From: Labyrinthula sp. Ha
Lineage: Eukaryota; Sar; Bigyra; Labyrinthulida; Labyrinthulaceae
DNA: 64,000 nt
Assembly (NCBI GenBank): GCA_015227615.1
Contig: JAALGZ010000059.1
Coordinates: forward strand, 62,001-126,000
Reading direction: 5' to 3'
Shown here: positions 36,265-46,232 of the stretch, in pieces
Layout: each line of letters opens with the position of its first letter
How positions within the stretch are numbered: position 1 is the stretch's first letter
Notes under the pieces: model-generated
The model's database searches: none
What the model was told of the DNA's origin: nothing
The model's input: only the letters and a program-made list of their open reading frames with translations
Translations under genes and position numbers: made by a program

Positions 36265-37641
36265 ATGCGTGAGTGTTTGTTAATCCATTTAGGCCAAGCT
36301 GGATGTCAGATTGGGAATGCTTGCTGGGAGTTATTTTGTTTGGAACACGGTATTCAGCCAGATGGACAAAAGCCAGATTCAGGAACTGATGACGTAGATA
36401 ATGACGATCCAGTGCAGAGTGATGATTCATTCAGTACGTTCTTTAGTGAAACTGGAGCAGGAAAGTATGTTCCTCGTTGCGTTATGGTTGATCTAGAACC
36501 TACCGTCGTGGATGAAATTCGTACTGGGACGTATAGGCAGCTGTACCATCCAGAACAGTTGATATCTGGAAAAGAAGATGCCGCAAATAACTATGCGAGA
36601 GGACATTACACCATTGGAAAGGAAATTGTGGATCTCGTCCTGGATAGAATCAGAAAGCTTGCGGATAATTGTACTGGGTTACAAGGTTTCATGGTGTTCC
36701 ACTCTTTTGGAGGTGGAACTGGAGCAGGATTTGGAAGTTTATTACTGGAAAGACTCTCCATTGACTATGGGAAGAAATCTAAGATCGAGTTTGCCGTATA
36801 TCCCTCTCCACAGGTGAGCACTGCTGTTGTGGAACCATACAACTCAGTGTTGTGCTCTCACACGATGCTGGAGCACTCGGATGTAGCTTTTATGATTGAC
36901 AACGAGGCACTGTATGACATCTGCAGGAGAAATCTGGATATTGAGAGGCCTACCTACACAAATTTGAACCGCCTTGTTGCCCAATGCATTTCCTCCATCA
37001 CGGCAAGTTTAAGGTTTGATGGACAGCTGAATGTTGATTTAACAGAATTTCAGACAAACTTGGTACCTTACCCGAGAATTTCGTTTCCATTGTGCTCTTT
37101 TGCACCAGTAATTGCAGCTGAGAAGGCTTATCATGAGACTATGAGTGTTGCTGATATCACTAATTCAGTGTTCGAACCTGCTAACATGATGGTCAAGTGC
37201 GACCCAAGACATGGGAAGTATATGGCCTGTTGCATGATGTACAGAGGTGATGTAGTACCAAAGGATGTTAATGCCGCTATTCATACGGTGAAAACTAAGA
37301 GAACCATTCAGTTTGTTGACTGGTGCCCAACTGGTTTCAAAGTTGGTATTAATTACCAGCCACCAACTGTAGTACCAGGTGGAGATTTGGCAAAAGTGCA
37401 GAGAGCTGTAACAATGATTAGTAATACTACGGCCATTGGAGAAGTAACAAGTAGAATGGATCATAAATTTGACTTGATGTATGCAAAGAGAGCTTTTGTT
37501 CACTGGTATGTAGGAGAAGGTATGGAAGAAGGTGAGTTTTCAGAAGCTCGAGAGGATCTTGCAGCATTGGAAAAAGATTACGAAGAAGTAGGTGCTGAAA
37601 CTGCAGATGGAGAAGGTGAAGAAGAAGGAGAAGAATACTAA
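36265..37641 (+). CDS. TUBA: alpha-tubulin with an enlarged acidic K40 loop
   Basis: This is the alpha subunit of the microtubule heterodimer. The 458 residues carry MREC at the start, [14 protein letters not shown], the GTP-loop [10 protein letters not shown] (canonical GGGTGSGF), the catalytic-Glu segment [16 protein letters not shown], and the C-terminal [10 protein letters not shown] with the terminal Tyr used in detyrosination cycles. It is 7 residues longer than the usual 451. All the extra length lies in the H1-S2 loop: where most alpha-tubulins read MPSDKTIGGGDDSF, this one reads [21 protein letters not shown]. The acetylated Lys40 therefore has no counterpart at its usual place. Another departure is [11 protein letters not shown] where AEAWARLDHKF is usual. 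The coding sequence is richer in GC than its neighbours, as expected of a highly expressed gene. It is single-exon. Confidence 0.97.
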   Translation: MRECLLIHLGQAGCQIGNACWELFCLEHGIQPDGQKPDSGTDDVDNDDPVQSDDSFSTFFSETGAGKYVPRCVMVDLEPTVVDEIRTGTYRQLYHPEQLISGKEDAANNYARGHYTIGKEIVDLVLDRIRKLADNCTGLQGFMVFHSFGGGTGAGFGSLLLERLSIDYGKKSKIEFAVYPSPQVSTAVVEPYNSVLCSHTMLEHSDVAFMIDNEALYDICRRNLDIERPTYTNLNRLVAQCISSITASLRFDGQLNVDLTEFQTNLVPYPRISFPLCSFAPVIAAEKAYHETMSVADITNSVFEPANMMVKCDPRHGKYMACCMMYRGDVVPKDVNAAIHTVKTKRTIQFVDWCPTGFKVGINYQPPTVVPGGDLAKVQRAVTMISNTTAIGEVTSRMDHKFDLMYAKRAFVHWYVGEGMEEGEFSEAREDLAALEKDYEEVGAETADGEGEEEGEEY

Positions 37642-37853
37642 ACTGCAAAAGGAGATACTTTGTGTAAACTATTTGTTTCGTGTTCAGTCATATTAACAGT
37701 GAAACATTTGTTACGCAAACAATTTATAATGGGAATAATATGTAATACTAATGACGTCATTATATACTAGTCCAAAAAAACGTAGAATAAAGAAAATACA
37801 AAGAACTAATCAATTTACCAAATGTAATCAATTTAATTCAAAAATAAAATAAA

Positions 37854-38198
37854 ATGAATCCAAATAATTTTATATCTGCTCTTGATTCACATATGAAAGA
37901 AAAAATATCTTCTGGTGATGAAGCTTTTCTTAATCAGTTATTTACTATCACAGTTGTTTTAAGAGCACAAAATTCACAGTGGTCAAGAGATGGAACAGAA
38001 TATCACATATTAAACGAAGTAAATTTTCAAGTAGACTGTAAAAATATATTTACTTATTTTAATATATATGAATGGTATGAAGAACTAAAAAAGTTTGGTT
38101 TTGCTATATTTCGTAAAGAAGGAAGAGTTATAGTAAGACATAAATATTTTATTAAAGATAAAGTTCATTTAATGAAAGATATAGTTAAGAATATGTAA
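37854..38198 (+). CDS. small unknown protein, 114 aa
   Basis: I do not recognise it. ATG follows AATAAAATAAA, and the frame ends in TAA. The protein is soluble-looking, with a predicted amphipathic N-terminal helix (MNPNNFISALDSHMKEKI) and a central region rich in Phe, Tyr and Trp (FTYFNIYEWYEELKKFGF), followed by a basic strand (FRKEGRVIVRHKYF). The layout could be a small winged-helix or beta-barrel fold, but that is a guess. It lies 212 bp after tubulin and 99 bp before the LRR gene, all in one direction. Confidence 0.6.
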   Translation: MNPNNFISALDSHMKEKISSGDEAFLNQLFTITVVLRAQNSQWSRDGTEYHILNEVNFQVDCKNIFTYFNIYEWYEELKKFGFAIFRKEGRVIVRHKYFIKDKVHLMKDIVKNM

Positions 38199-38297
38199 AC
38201 TCTTCTTATTTCATGTAAACAAATTTATATTTTTTCTCTACATTTCATTCATTTTTGGAACACTTTCTGGAACAAATATAAAAATAAAACTAACCAT

Positions 38298-39737
38298 ATG
38301 AATAAAAAAAAACTTCTTTCAAGCTCTGCTATTATTAGAATATCAAAAGCAAGAAAATTATTTAATGAAAAACAAAAAATAAAAACTCATGAAAATAATT
38401 TTATAACAAAAGAAGATACTTTTTCAGATGAAACACAAATAATAACTCTTCGAAATGTTCTTCCTAGTTTTAATAAACTTATGGAATCTGATACTCACTC
38501 AACTCTTCCTCCTCCTCTTCCACCAAGAAATCATAAAAAATATAAAGATATAAGTTTTTTTCCTAGAAATAGAACTTTACAAGAAGTTTCACATAGAGAA
38601 AGTTTTTTAAGTCCACATCCATCAAAACAAAGTACATTTGATATAAGAAAGTTTGGTATGCCAAAAAGAAATAAATTTAATAAGAAAGTATTATTGAGTA
38701 TATTTGCTTTTTTTATTATTTGTGGTTTTATATTTTATTTTGTTTTGAGAAAAGAAAAGAGGAAAAATTTTGTTTGTAGTGAAGAAATATTAGCAGAAAG
38801 TTCTTTAAGATTAAGAAGTGTTTTTGCAGAACAAGAAGGAAATGAAATTAGAGTTGAGAATTTAGATATTGAATGTCTTGGAAGTTCTTCTTTTTCTTTT
38901 TTATCTTCTGAAAGAGAAATTAAACAAATTTCTTTTAAAAATAGTTCACTTAAAATTATTGAAAAAAATACTTTTAACTTTTTTCAAAATTTAGAGTTAT
39001 TAATATTTGAAGGAAATAAACTTGAAAAGTTTGATGATCAGCAAATTCTTAACTTGAAAACACTGATTATTGACAATGAAAAATTAAATAAACTTCCTAT
39101 TGAATTAGGCGCAAGTCTTAATCACTTACAACTACGAAATTTACCTAATTTGAATCTTGAAACCTTACCAAACTTTTTCTATGAAGCTCGATTTGAACAT
39201 TTAGTATTTTCAAATACGAATATGAACGATAAGACAATGAAAACATTAAAAAAAAGTTTAAATGCTTTTGTTAAAACTTCAGAAATACCTCCATTTAGGT
39301 TTTCTGAAAACTGTACATCCTGTCTTTTTCAATTAGAAAAACAAGAATTTACTACATTACCTTCTGAGTTATTTTCTTCAAAATATTTAAATACATCCAA
39401 AGTGCACATAAAAATTACAGAAAACGAAAACCTTAATCAACTTCCTTCAAATCTGTTTACAGGACAACAAAACTTACCAGCTCGTTTACATCTCTCTTTT
39501 CTCCCAAAACTCACATCTCTTCCATCTTGTATTCAACAATTTACTTCTATCCAAGAACTTAATTTACAAGACTCTGGTATTTCTTCTATAGAAGAAAATT
39601 TCTTTTTAGGTTTATCTTTAGAAACTTTGGATATATCAGAGACTCCTATTTCGTTTGAGTGTACAGATGAAAACTCGTTTCGTATTCGTTATGGGATATC
39701 CCCAGATGTTAATATTTTGGGGTTGAGTTGCACTTGA
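38298..39737 (+). CDS. one-pass membrane protein with extracellular leucine-rich repeats
   Basis: The 479 residues divide into three parts. Residues 1-130 are basic, presumably cytosolic, with a PPPLPPR proline motif (71-77) that could bind SH3 or WW domains. Residues 131-150 form a single transmembrane helix flanked by NKK and RKEKRK. Residues 205-455 hold irregular leucine-rich repeats such as LKTLIIDNEKLNKLPIEL and IQELNLQDSGISSIEENFF. The outer part has Cys at 160, 193, 339, 342, 411, 455 and 478, and N-glycosylation sequons at 215, 338 and 364. This suggests a type II receptor or adhesion protein whose LRR domain faces outside. No ligand can be inferred. It ends in TGA and converges on the next gene, 65 bp away. 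Confidence 0.8.
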   Translation: MNKKKLLSSSAIIRISKARKLFNEKQKIKTHENNFITKEDTFSDETQIITLRNVLPSFNKLMESDTHSTLPPPLPPRNHKKYKDISFFPRNRTLQEVSHRESFLSPHPSKQSTFDIRKFGMPKRNKFNKKVLLSIFAFFIICGFIFYFVLRKEKRKNFVCSEEILAESSLRLRSVFAEQEGNEIRVENLDIECLGSSSFSFLSSEREIKQISFKNSSLKIIEKNTFNFFQNLELLIFEGNKLEKFDDQQILNLKTLIIDNEKLNKLPIELGASLNHLQLRNLPNLNLETLPNFFYEARFEHLVFSNTNMNDKTMKTLKKSLNAFVKTSEIPPFRFSENCTSCLFQLEKQEFTTLPSELFSSKYLNTSKVHIKITENENLNQLPSNLFTGQQNLPARLHLSFLPKLTSLPSCIQQFTSIQELNLQDSGISSIEENFFLGLSLETLDISETPISFECTDENSFRIRYGISPDVNILGLSCT

Positions 39738-39802
39738 CGACTTAGTTTCACGCTGCATAGTTTTCTAATAAAAAAAAACACTATTCTACACAAAAATTGT
39801 TT

Positions 39803-40501
39803 TTAAAAACCACTCCATCCTTCATATACTTCTAACTTTTGCTTCTTTTGACTCTGGTTAAAAATATGTAATGGATCTATTTCTTCATATTGTTCTTCTC
39901 TTGGTCTACTTTGTCCAACTTCAACAGAAATATCCACATGAAACTTATCTGGTGTAACTGAATTTGCACTATCATTTGAAAGGTGACTATTTAGTCGAAC
40001 TTCTTTTCCTACACCAACAAGTGGTGTTGGTCCATCTTCTTTAACTACAACCTTATGCCTTCTATCTTCTAACTTCCTTAATTTTGAGTTTAACCTAATC
40101 CCACTATTCTCTCTTGTAACAACAGTCTCTACTAAACTACTTTTAGCATATTTTCCAAAAATGTCTCTCCTACTCTCATGAAATCCGTTCTTTCTAAACC
40201 CTTTTACACCTATTGTTATTCCTTCAATATCTTTAAAACATTCCCATATTTGTTTTTTTCGTAATTCTTTTAATAAACTTGATTCTACATCAGCAGGAAA
40301 TGGTTTACGTCCAATTAAACCACACACATGAGCTGTTAATACCCTACGGAATGATTCTTCAGGTTGTTTAAGAGAAGCTTTACGAGTTGATTTCCAAGCA
40401 AGATAACAAGGGGTTGATAGAATAGCTGAAGCATCATGAGATTTAGGATCTACATATGACATAAAGACTGCAAATGATGATTTCGGGTTATGATTATTCA
40501 T
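39803..40501 (-). CDS. unknown basic protein, 232 aa
   Basis: I do not recognise it. ATG at 40501 starts a frame with an ordered-looking first half (residues 8-115, including CYLAWKSTRKASLKQPEESF and a CGLIGRKPFPADVE loop) and a polar, Ser/Lys-rich second half likely to be disordered. The end QSQKKQKLEVYEGW contains a short basic patch that might serve nuclear import. No membrane segment or signal peptide is seen. It converges on the LRR gene. Confidence 0.6.
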   Translation of the reverse strand: MNNHNPKSSFAVFMSYVDPKSHDASAILSTPCYLAWKSTRKASLKQPEESFRRVLTAHVCGLIGRKPFPADVESSLLKELRKKQIWECFKDIEGITIGVKGFRKNGFHESRRDIFGKYAKSSLVETVVTRENSGIRLNSKLRKLEDRRHKVVVKEDGPTPLVGVGKEVRLNSHLSNDSANSVTPDKFHVDISVEVGQSRPREEQYEEIDPLHIFNQSQKKQKLEVYEGWSGF

Positions 40502-40556
40502 TATTTAAATTTCTTTTTGTTGTCCTTTTTTATTTTTAAAATTGATTAAGTGATTT

Positions 40557-40592
40557 GATTGGTATAACTTAATATTCTATCCAATCATATTA
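40557..40592 (-). promoter_or_regulatory. paired CCAAT promoter element
   Basis: Read towards the gene ending at 39803, the sequence is TAATATGATTGGAT, then a short spacer with GAATATTAAGTTAT, then ACCAATC. The first 14 bases are identical to the bidirectional promoter at 30826-30839, and the ACCAAT partner is kept with wider spacing. It lies 56-91 bp upstream of the start codon. Confidence 0.55.
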
Positions 40593-41103
40593 TTTTATTT
40601 ATTACCATGTTTGTATTGGATTATTGAATAGCAGTTTAAATAATTTAAAAGAGTCGAATTATTTTTATGCGATTAATTACACAAAAATTTCAGATGATAA
40701 ATTTATTTAGTAATATAAAGAATTAATTCGTTTAAATTATTTGGTTAAAACTTTACTTTAGGAAAAAACACATAAAGAGTTTTTTTGTTTTTATCCGTGT
40801 AAAGATAACTTTGGCTGAGAATAGACTAAACCCTTCTTTTAGTGATATAGTACTTTTTGAATTGAGAAAAATATAAACCTTTAAGAGCTTTGTCGGTTTC
40901 ATTGTAACATCAAACGTAATATGTTAGTTCCCTTGAAATTAGCTCATCTCTCAGTTCGAGAAGTGCTTGTAAACATATTTAAATTTTAACCTCATCATGC
41001 TCTGTTTTCAGCAGATTAAATTGAAATTTCCCTCACAGTATTCACTTCAAATTAGGAAATGAAACGACATGATTGGTAGGTTTAAGCCATGATCCAGTAA
41101 AAA

Positions 41104-41176
41104 CTAGCAGGTGGCTAAGTGGTTTGGCTTTGAAAGAGTGAGCACTAGGGATAAACCCATTCCCCAGAAACTCAGC
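41104..41176 (+). repeat. tRNA-like sequence, possible SINE head
   Basis: TGGCTAAGTGG is a perfect RNA polymerase III A box (TGGCNNAGTGG). About 35 bp on, AGGGATAAACCCATTCC is a poor match to a B box. Acceptor-stem pairing is not evident. It looks like a decayed tRNA or a tRNA-derived SINE, nearest to Ser/Leu type. Confidence 0.25.
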
Positions 41177-42162
41177 TTTTACATGTTATTTCCAAAAGAT
41201 GAAATAAGTAAAGCAAAGCAAACAAACGCCTAACACCTTTATGCTATACCTGCTCTAGCACCGTTTTATACAGCAACTAAAGGCATTTCATTAAAAAAAT
41301 GAAAGAACGCAAGGTTTAGAAACTGTTTTTAAGTTAACCCTGGCATCAGTGAGTAACTGATTTGGTTAGGATATTGTAGTTTTGCTTTCAGGGCTGAGTG
41401 CAGCTACTAGAGAATAAATTAATCATAAAGTCAAAGAAGAGCTCCGGTAAGAACCTGTCGAGAAGTAAAAACTTTAAGAAAAAAGTAATTGGCACCGGTA
41501 GAGCAAAATATTCAAGCTATGCTGGAGCAAGAGAGCAAGTTTATGTATTATAAAAATTTTATTAAAAAATTAAGTACATACTGTAACTGGCAAAGTTTAA
41601 CCAGTTCAAGAATTTAATACCAGAACTAAAGTATAGCAGCAGTAAATTCATATTTATGATTAAATTGTAAGTTAACATAATATTTGGCAATCAATTATCA
41701 TGCATGAAACTCATATTTCAGAAATTACGTGTACTGCAATTTTTTTTCATATTTTTTTGTTTGATGAGAGATACTTAGCTACGTTGGAGTCTTAGAGACG
41801 GCTATCCAACTATCCTTGAATTCGTTGATTAGGCTATTAACATGGCAAAGAGCATCCATAGGAAAATCTTGAGAAGAGAATAAGTTGTGTGGCATCAACC
41901 CGGTGATGGTTGATATTTTGTGCATTACTCAGGGAAATAGCATACAAAACAACTGTATCAGATACGGGTCGGATTCGATAAGGGTTATCAATAATTATTT
42001 GAAGTTCATTTTGATTCTGATCACCAATAAAAGACTTTGGATGTTGATTCTTATCAAATGATTCTGATTATCAATAATAGATTAGGCTACATTGCCTAGG
42101 ACCAGGCGATTCATAGGCATATATGATATTCTTCTACCTAGGTGTATTTACCGAGAGAGTCT

Positions 42163-42256
42163 TAACGAGAGTTTCTCAAGAAGAGCTCTCTCGTTATCCC
42201 GCTATACTGATATTTGATAGAATCCCTCTGGAGAAGCTCTAGTTATCTCGCGAGAT
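42163..42256 (+). repeat. CTCTCGTTAT repeat, copy 1
   Basis: TAACGAGAG (42163-42171) and CTCTCGTTA (42188-42196) form a 9-bp inverted repeat. The following 70 bp (from CTCTCGTTATCCCGCTATACTG to GAGAAGCTCTAGTTATCT) recur at 43.35 kb. Such strings are typical of pogo-type transposon ends. Confidence 0.4.
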
Positions 42257-43346
42257 CTAACAAGAGAAATATTTTGGGGAAATGGATTTTCGTCGCCTGC
42301 GCCAACACTTAGTACAAAATTTTGGTACCAAGCAAAAAAAAAACAGAAATACAACAGAATAACAAAAGTTGTAAGAGCTAAGCGCTAAAGAATGTAATAT
42401 TTCACTTAGCTTCTATAACTCTGGATTTGTATTATGGTAGTTAACGGTTGGGAAAGTAGTACAATATTGGATTACTAAGAGATAAGTTGACTAAGAATAT
42501 CCAAGAAAAGTGAAGTTTTAATGACAAAAAAATATTATATCTTAATTTGATCAATTATTGAGACATACTTGAAGAAGATATAGCTAAGTGAAATTACACT
42601 TGGCCAGTTTAAACACGCAGATTAGTACACGGCTGCAGTTATTACTGACTTTTGAATTAGTGCTCTTGAAACTATACCTAGGTTTATTACTTTTATGTCC
42701 TGAGAAGGTTATACTTCTTCATTTTTTAGAGTTTTGTGAGGTTAAAGTTCAAAGAAAACTTTGCTTGCTCAAGTTAATTTTACAACACTTATACATTTAA
42801 GTTTTTTATGTTGTGGAAGTTAGAGCGAAGACTTTGAATGCAAAATAAATAAAACTTTATTTGTTAAAACACGGGAAATCCCGAAAGACAAGAACCCTGA
42901 AGACAGTCCAATAAACTTTCCCACTTTCTATTATATATGTATCAGTTTAACTCAAGTATTAGAGCTTAATTTAATGTGTTATTGCTTTGTCAAAACCCTC
43001 CAGTTTTTCAAATCACATCTCAGAATGAACGTATCATCTTGAAGTGACTTCTTACCTTTATACTAACTACTTACAAGAGAAAATACCCTTTCGTTATTGA
43101 CAGAGGTAGAGTCAGTTGTATATGATGATTTTACATTAATCATGCTGACTTCTGCAGCATTTTTTCTTTTTGTCAATTTAAGTTGGTAAAAAATCAAAAC
43201 AGAATAGATAAGAAAAATTAAAAATACAACGTTTTTGAATGATGTGTTTTAGGCTTTATAACTCTTAGTCGTTGCTTAATGTTAGCTGAATTGGAATGTG
43301 AAAATTTTAGACAATATTGGGCCATAAATGATTTAATTTCGTGAAG

Positions 43347-43600
43347 GCTTCTCTCGTTATATCGCAATAGAATTTTTTGGTAAAATCCTTTTCGAAGAGC
43401 TCTAGTTATCTTGACAAATTTGCCTAACCTGAAAATCAGGCTTTAGCTGTTCAGGAACAAAAGGATATGGGGTTTAGTAGTTGTAGGTCGAGGATGAAGA
43501 TACCGGATCAAGTTAAAGACGGCGAGGGACAGTTGCGGAAAGTGAAGTGTCCTATTTGAAAACAGGGACGTGGAATGAATGAGTTTCTAATGGCAAAAAC
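43347..43600 (+). mobile_element. CTCTCGTTAT repeat copy 2 and possible pogo-type relic
   Basis: The first 70 bp match the 42.2 kb copy (CTTCTCTCGTTATATCG and later AAGAGCTCTAGTTATCTTG). Directly after, a frame reads ENQALAVQEQKDMGFSS, which recalls the CENP-B/Tigger HTH block (EEQALVxWIxxxxxxGFPxT). The frame breaks soon afterwards. This would be a fragment of a DNA transposon, but the assignment rests on one short match. Confidence 0.25.
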
Positions 43601-45077
43601 AAGTTTTAAGTAATAAGGAAGTCTTAAGAATATAAAAGATCAGGTTTTAAGAGGATTTAAAGAACAAAAATCCTAGTTAGACCACATGGTTAAAACTATG
43701 TAGTATAGACTCCTGTTTTTTTGATTTTGTACATACCTATGTTCATTTATTTTAAAAACGTTCCATCCTTCACGAGAAAATAAATTTACCGGGCTCAATT
43801 TAATTTTTGCTAGTTTGGGCCTGTTTGAGACGTGTTTCATCGGTTACACTTTAGAAACTTGTGTTATTGTGTGACAACTTTGTGGCTTTGATTCCTAATT
43901 AGAATATATAGGACTTTTCCGGAGAATTCCATATTCTCAAACTTACGGCACAGATGCCACATAATTCTGAGAGATATCTTATTTGGTTAAGCTGTAACCT
44001 ATTTGTAGAGATGGGAAATACAGGGCGGCTTGCTGGGAGGGCTGAAGATACTGCTGAATAAAAACATAGCAAGGCAAGAACTAGAGAATTCAAGAACAGT
44101 AGGAAACAGTAAAGGACGGGTTGGGTGCAATAAAAACAAGATCTTTTAAAAAAATACAAATATCGAGGAGATAAAAAATTAGAGAAAAAATAAGAAGAGG
44201 TTATGCTTTTAAGTATAACTAATTCAAGAGCAGAAAATATTAATAACTGTAAAAGCTTTTATAGTAGCGGGTGTTGCAGCGGAATCGATTCATCGTTAAT
44301 GAAGCCCTTGGTAGTACATATATCCTAGGGTGTCACTAGCTAAAGTAGACCTTCTAAGCTTAATGGAGAAAAATAATCTAAACCTAGTGTTGACTAGTTG
44401 CTAATATTGAAGAGGTATATTTTAAGTTTGTCTTTATATTTTAGTGGTTTTGTTAAAAGCTTAAGAAAATACAGTTCGGTGAAACTCCTATTCCCTATTT
44501 CTAGTATTCTAAATACAAGACAATACCTAGAATACTAAAATTTTAATACTGACAGGGAAATTCCAAAAGGTGTTTTTCGTATAATAACAACTTAACCCTC
44601 TCACGTAGGTTTCAAAGTCCATGAGCAAGATTGTCAGCTTTTCTGCAAACCACTAAATGAAACTAAGAGGTAGCTTCACTTGGAATCAAACTTTACTGTA
44701 TTGATCTTTGATACCATCTACTTCCAATATTCTATTTAGAAAAAAATATCTCACTTTAGCTGTAAATGCTTTTTAGGTTTGATTGTTTAAATTTTTCTCA
44801 TTTCAAGCATTGGTTTCTTATCAGATTAGATGAATTTTCTTAGAGCTAAGTTGAATTACACATGAGTTATTCATCAAAATCCTCAGTGCCAATAATATAT
44901 TCTTTAATTTATCGAAGAAAATAAGGAGAATTAGTGGTTACATGATCTATTTAATATTTACAACTTCTTTATTACTCAGTTAAATAAATTTAGCTATACT
45001 CAAACTAAACCATGTCAGAAGACAACTCATCCATAAACCTTCTGGTCAATACATCCATAGTACTTTTCAACCAAGTC

Positions 45078-46232
45078 TTATTTATAAATTTTAAACCAAG
45101 CTTTTTTTGTTGGTAAAAACATACCAACAATCTTATCAGCATCGAAAATTAATCTTGCAAAATATCGATGCAACAAAATATTTTTAGTTGATTTTCCTTT
45201 TTATATTGAAGCACTGCTGTTAAAAATGCTATCAAGTTGATTGGTTTTTTTAATTTAGTATAGTCCTCAGTATGTCTTGAAGGTCTAATTCTCATATATT
45301 TTAATATAGGAATCAATTCAGGAACAATTAAACTATTTCTTTTTCTTGGATCTACAAATAGAATTAAATTATGTAAAGCAACTTTTAAGACATATTCCCT
45401 TTACTGCTAAATATATTCTTTGAGAAGAACATCGAATATAGTTTTCTTATAATTCCAGTATCAATATATTTTCTATATCGAGGAAAAATTTCTGAATTCA
45501 ATCCAAGAGCAAGTTGATGAAGATGTGAATCCCGAATGAAACATCCTAAAACTTGAGCAATAAAGGAAGGTGCAAAAAATATAAAATTAGTTTCTTCAGA
45601 TAGATCAAGATTTTTGTGGTAGAAAATAATTCCTGCTTTTGAATAAATCTTAAGCATATTTTCAATATCTTCACCTGTAAAGTTACACAATTTTGTTTTA
45701 ATTTTGAACTTTTTCACACTTATATAATTAGATTCTTCTCTACAATTATCCAGAAATAAAACACAAACACAAGGTAAACTTAACTCAGTCTAATCTTATT
45801 TGCTAAAAATGTATCTTTTTTTGCAAAGCTTATAAGTCTTTCATGTATTTCAAAAAGAGTTTTAGAAAAAGGATTTGAATTCTCAATGGGGAAAAAACTA
45901 ACCTTCTCACTTTCTGGTACTTGAAAATCAGTATAAGGCTCAGAAAGAAGCTTAGAAACTTTAAATTTGGTCCTTTCTAGTTCTTCTTTCTCCTTTTCCC
46001 TAAGAACTAGCTTTAAATTAGTTCCAATAAAAATAATAGGTGCTCTTGGTACACTCTTGACAACAGCTTTAAACCAAAATTTAATTCTATTTATATCGTT
46101 GTTACTTTGTTTTGTTAAGTTAAATGCAAAAGCATAAACTGCATTTGGATTCATATAAACATGATGAAGAGAGGGAAAAAACTTCTTGACCTCAAAAATC
46201 GGAAACACGATAGAAAGGACTCTTTGACACAA
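45078..46232 (-). pseudogene. degraded ROCO-type gene (Roc GTPase + COR domains)
   Basis: On the minus strand the upper part (46232-45780) resembles the second half of a Roc domain: FFPSLHHVYMNPNAVYAFAF, then KFWFKAVVKSVPRAPIIFIG and TNLK (G4 region). The lower part matches COR: KAGIIFYHKNLDLSEETNFI, then FVDPRKRNSLIVPELIPILK, then YFARLIF. The pieces lie in at least three frames, with shifts near 45.75, 45.4 and 45.17 kb. A short intron could explain the first but not all. The P-loop half of Roc is not seen upstream. It is therefore a pseudogene, or a gene damaged by assembly errors at homopolymers. Intact ROCO proteins are large signalling GTPases with LRR or kinase partners. Confidence 0.6.

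Larger units (their letters stand above)
40593..45077. other. gene-free tract with scattered repeat relics
   Basis: No host gene is supported. The separately listed items are a tRNA-like head at 41.1 kb and paired CTCTCGTTAT repeats at 42.2 and 43.4 kb. The remainder is decayed AT-rich DNA. Confidence 0.5.

Noticed and set aside
42588-42800. 70-codon Leu-rich frame
   Set aside because: Composition reflects T-rich DNA, with no motif and no gene-like context.
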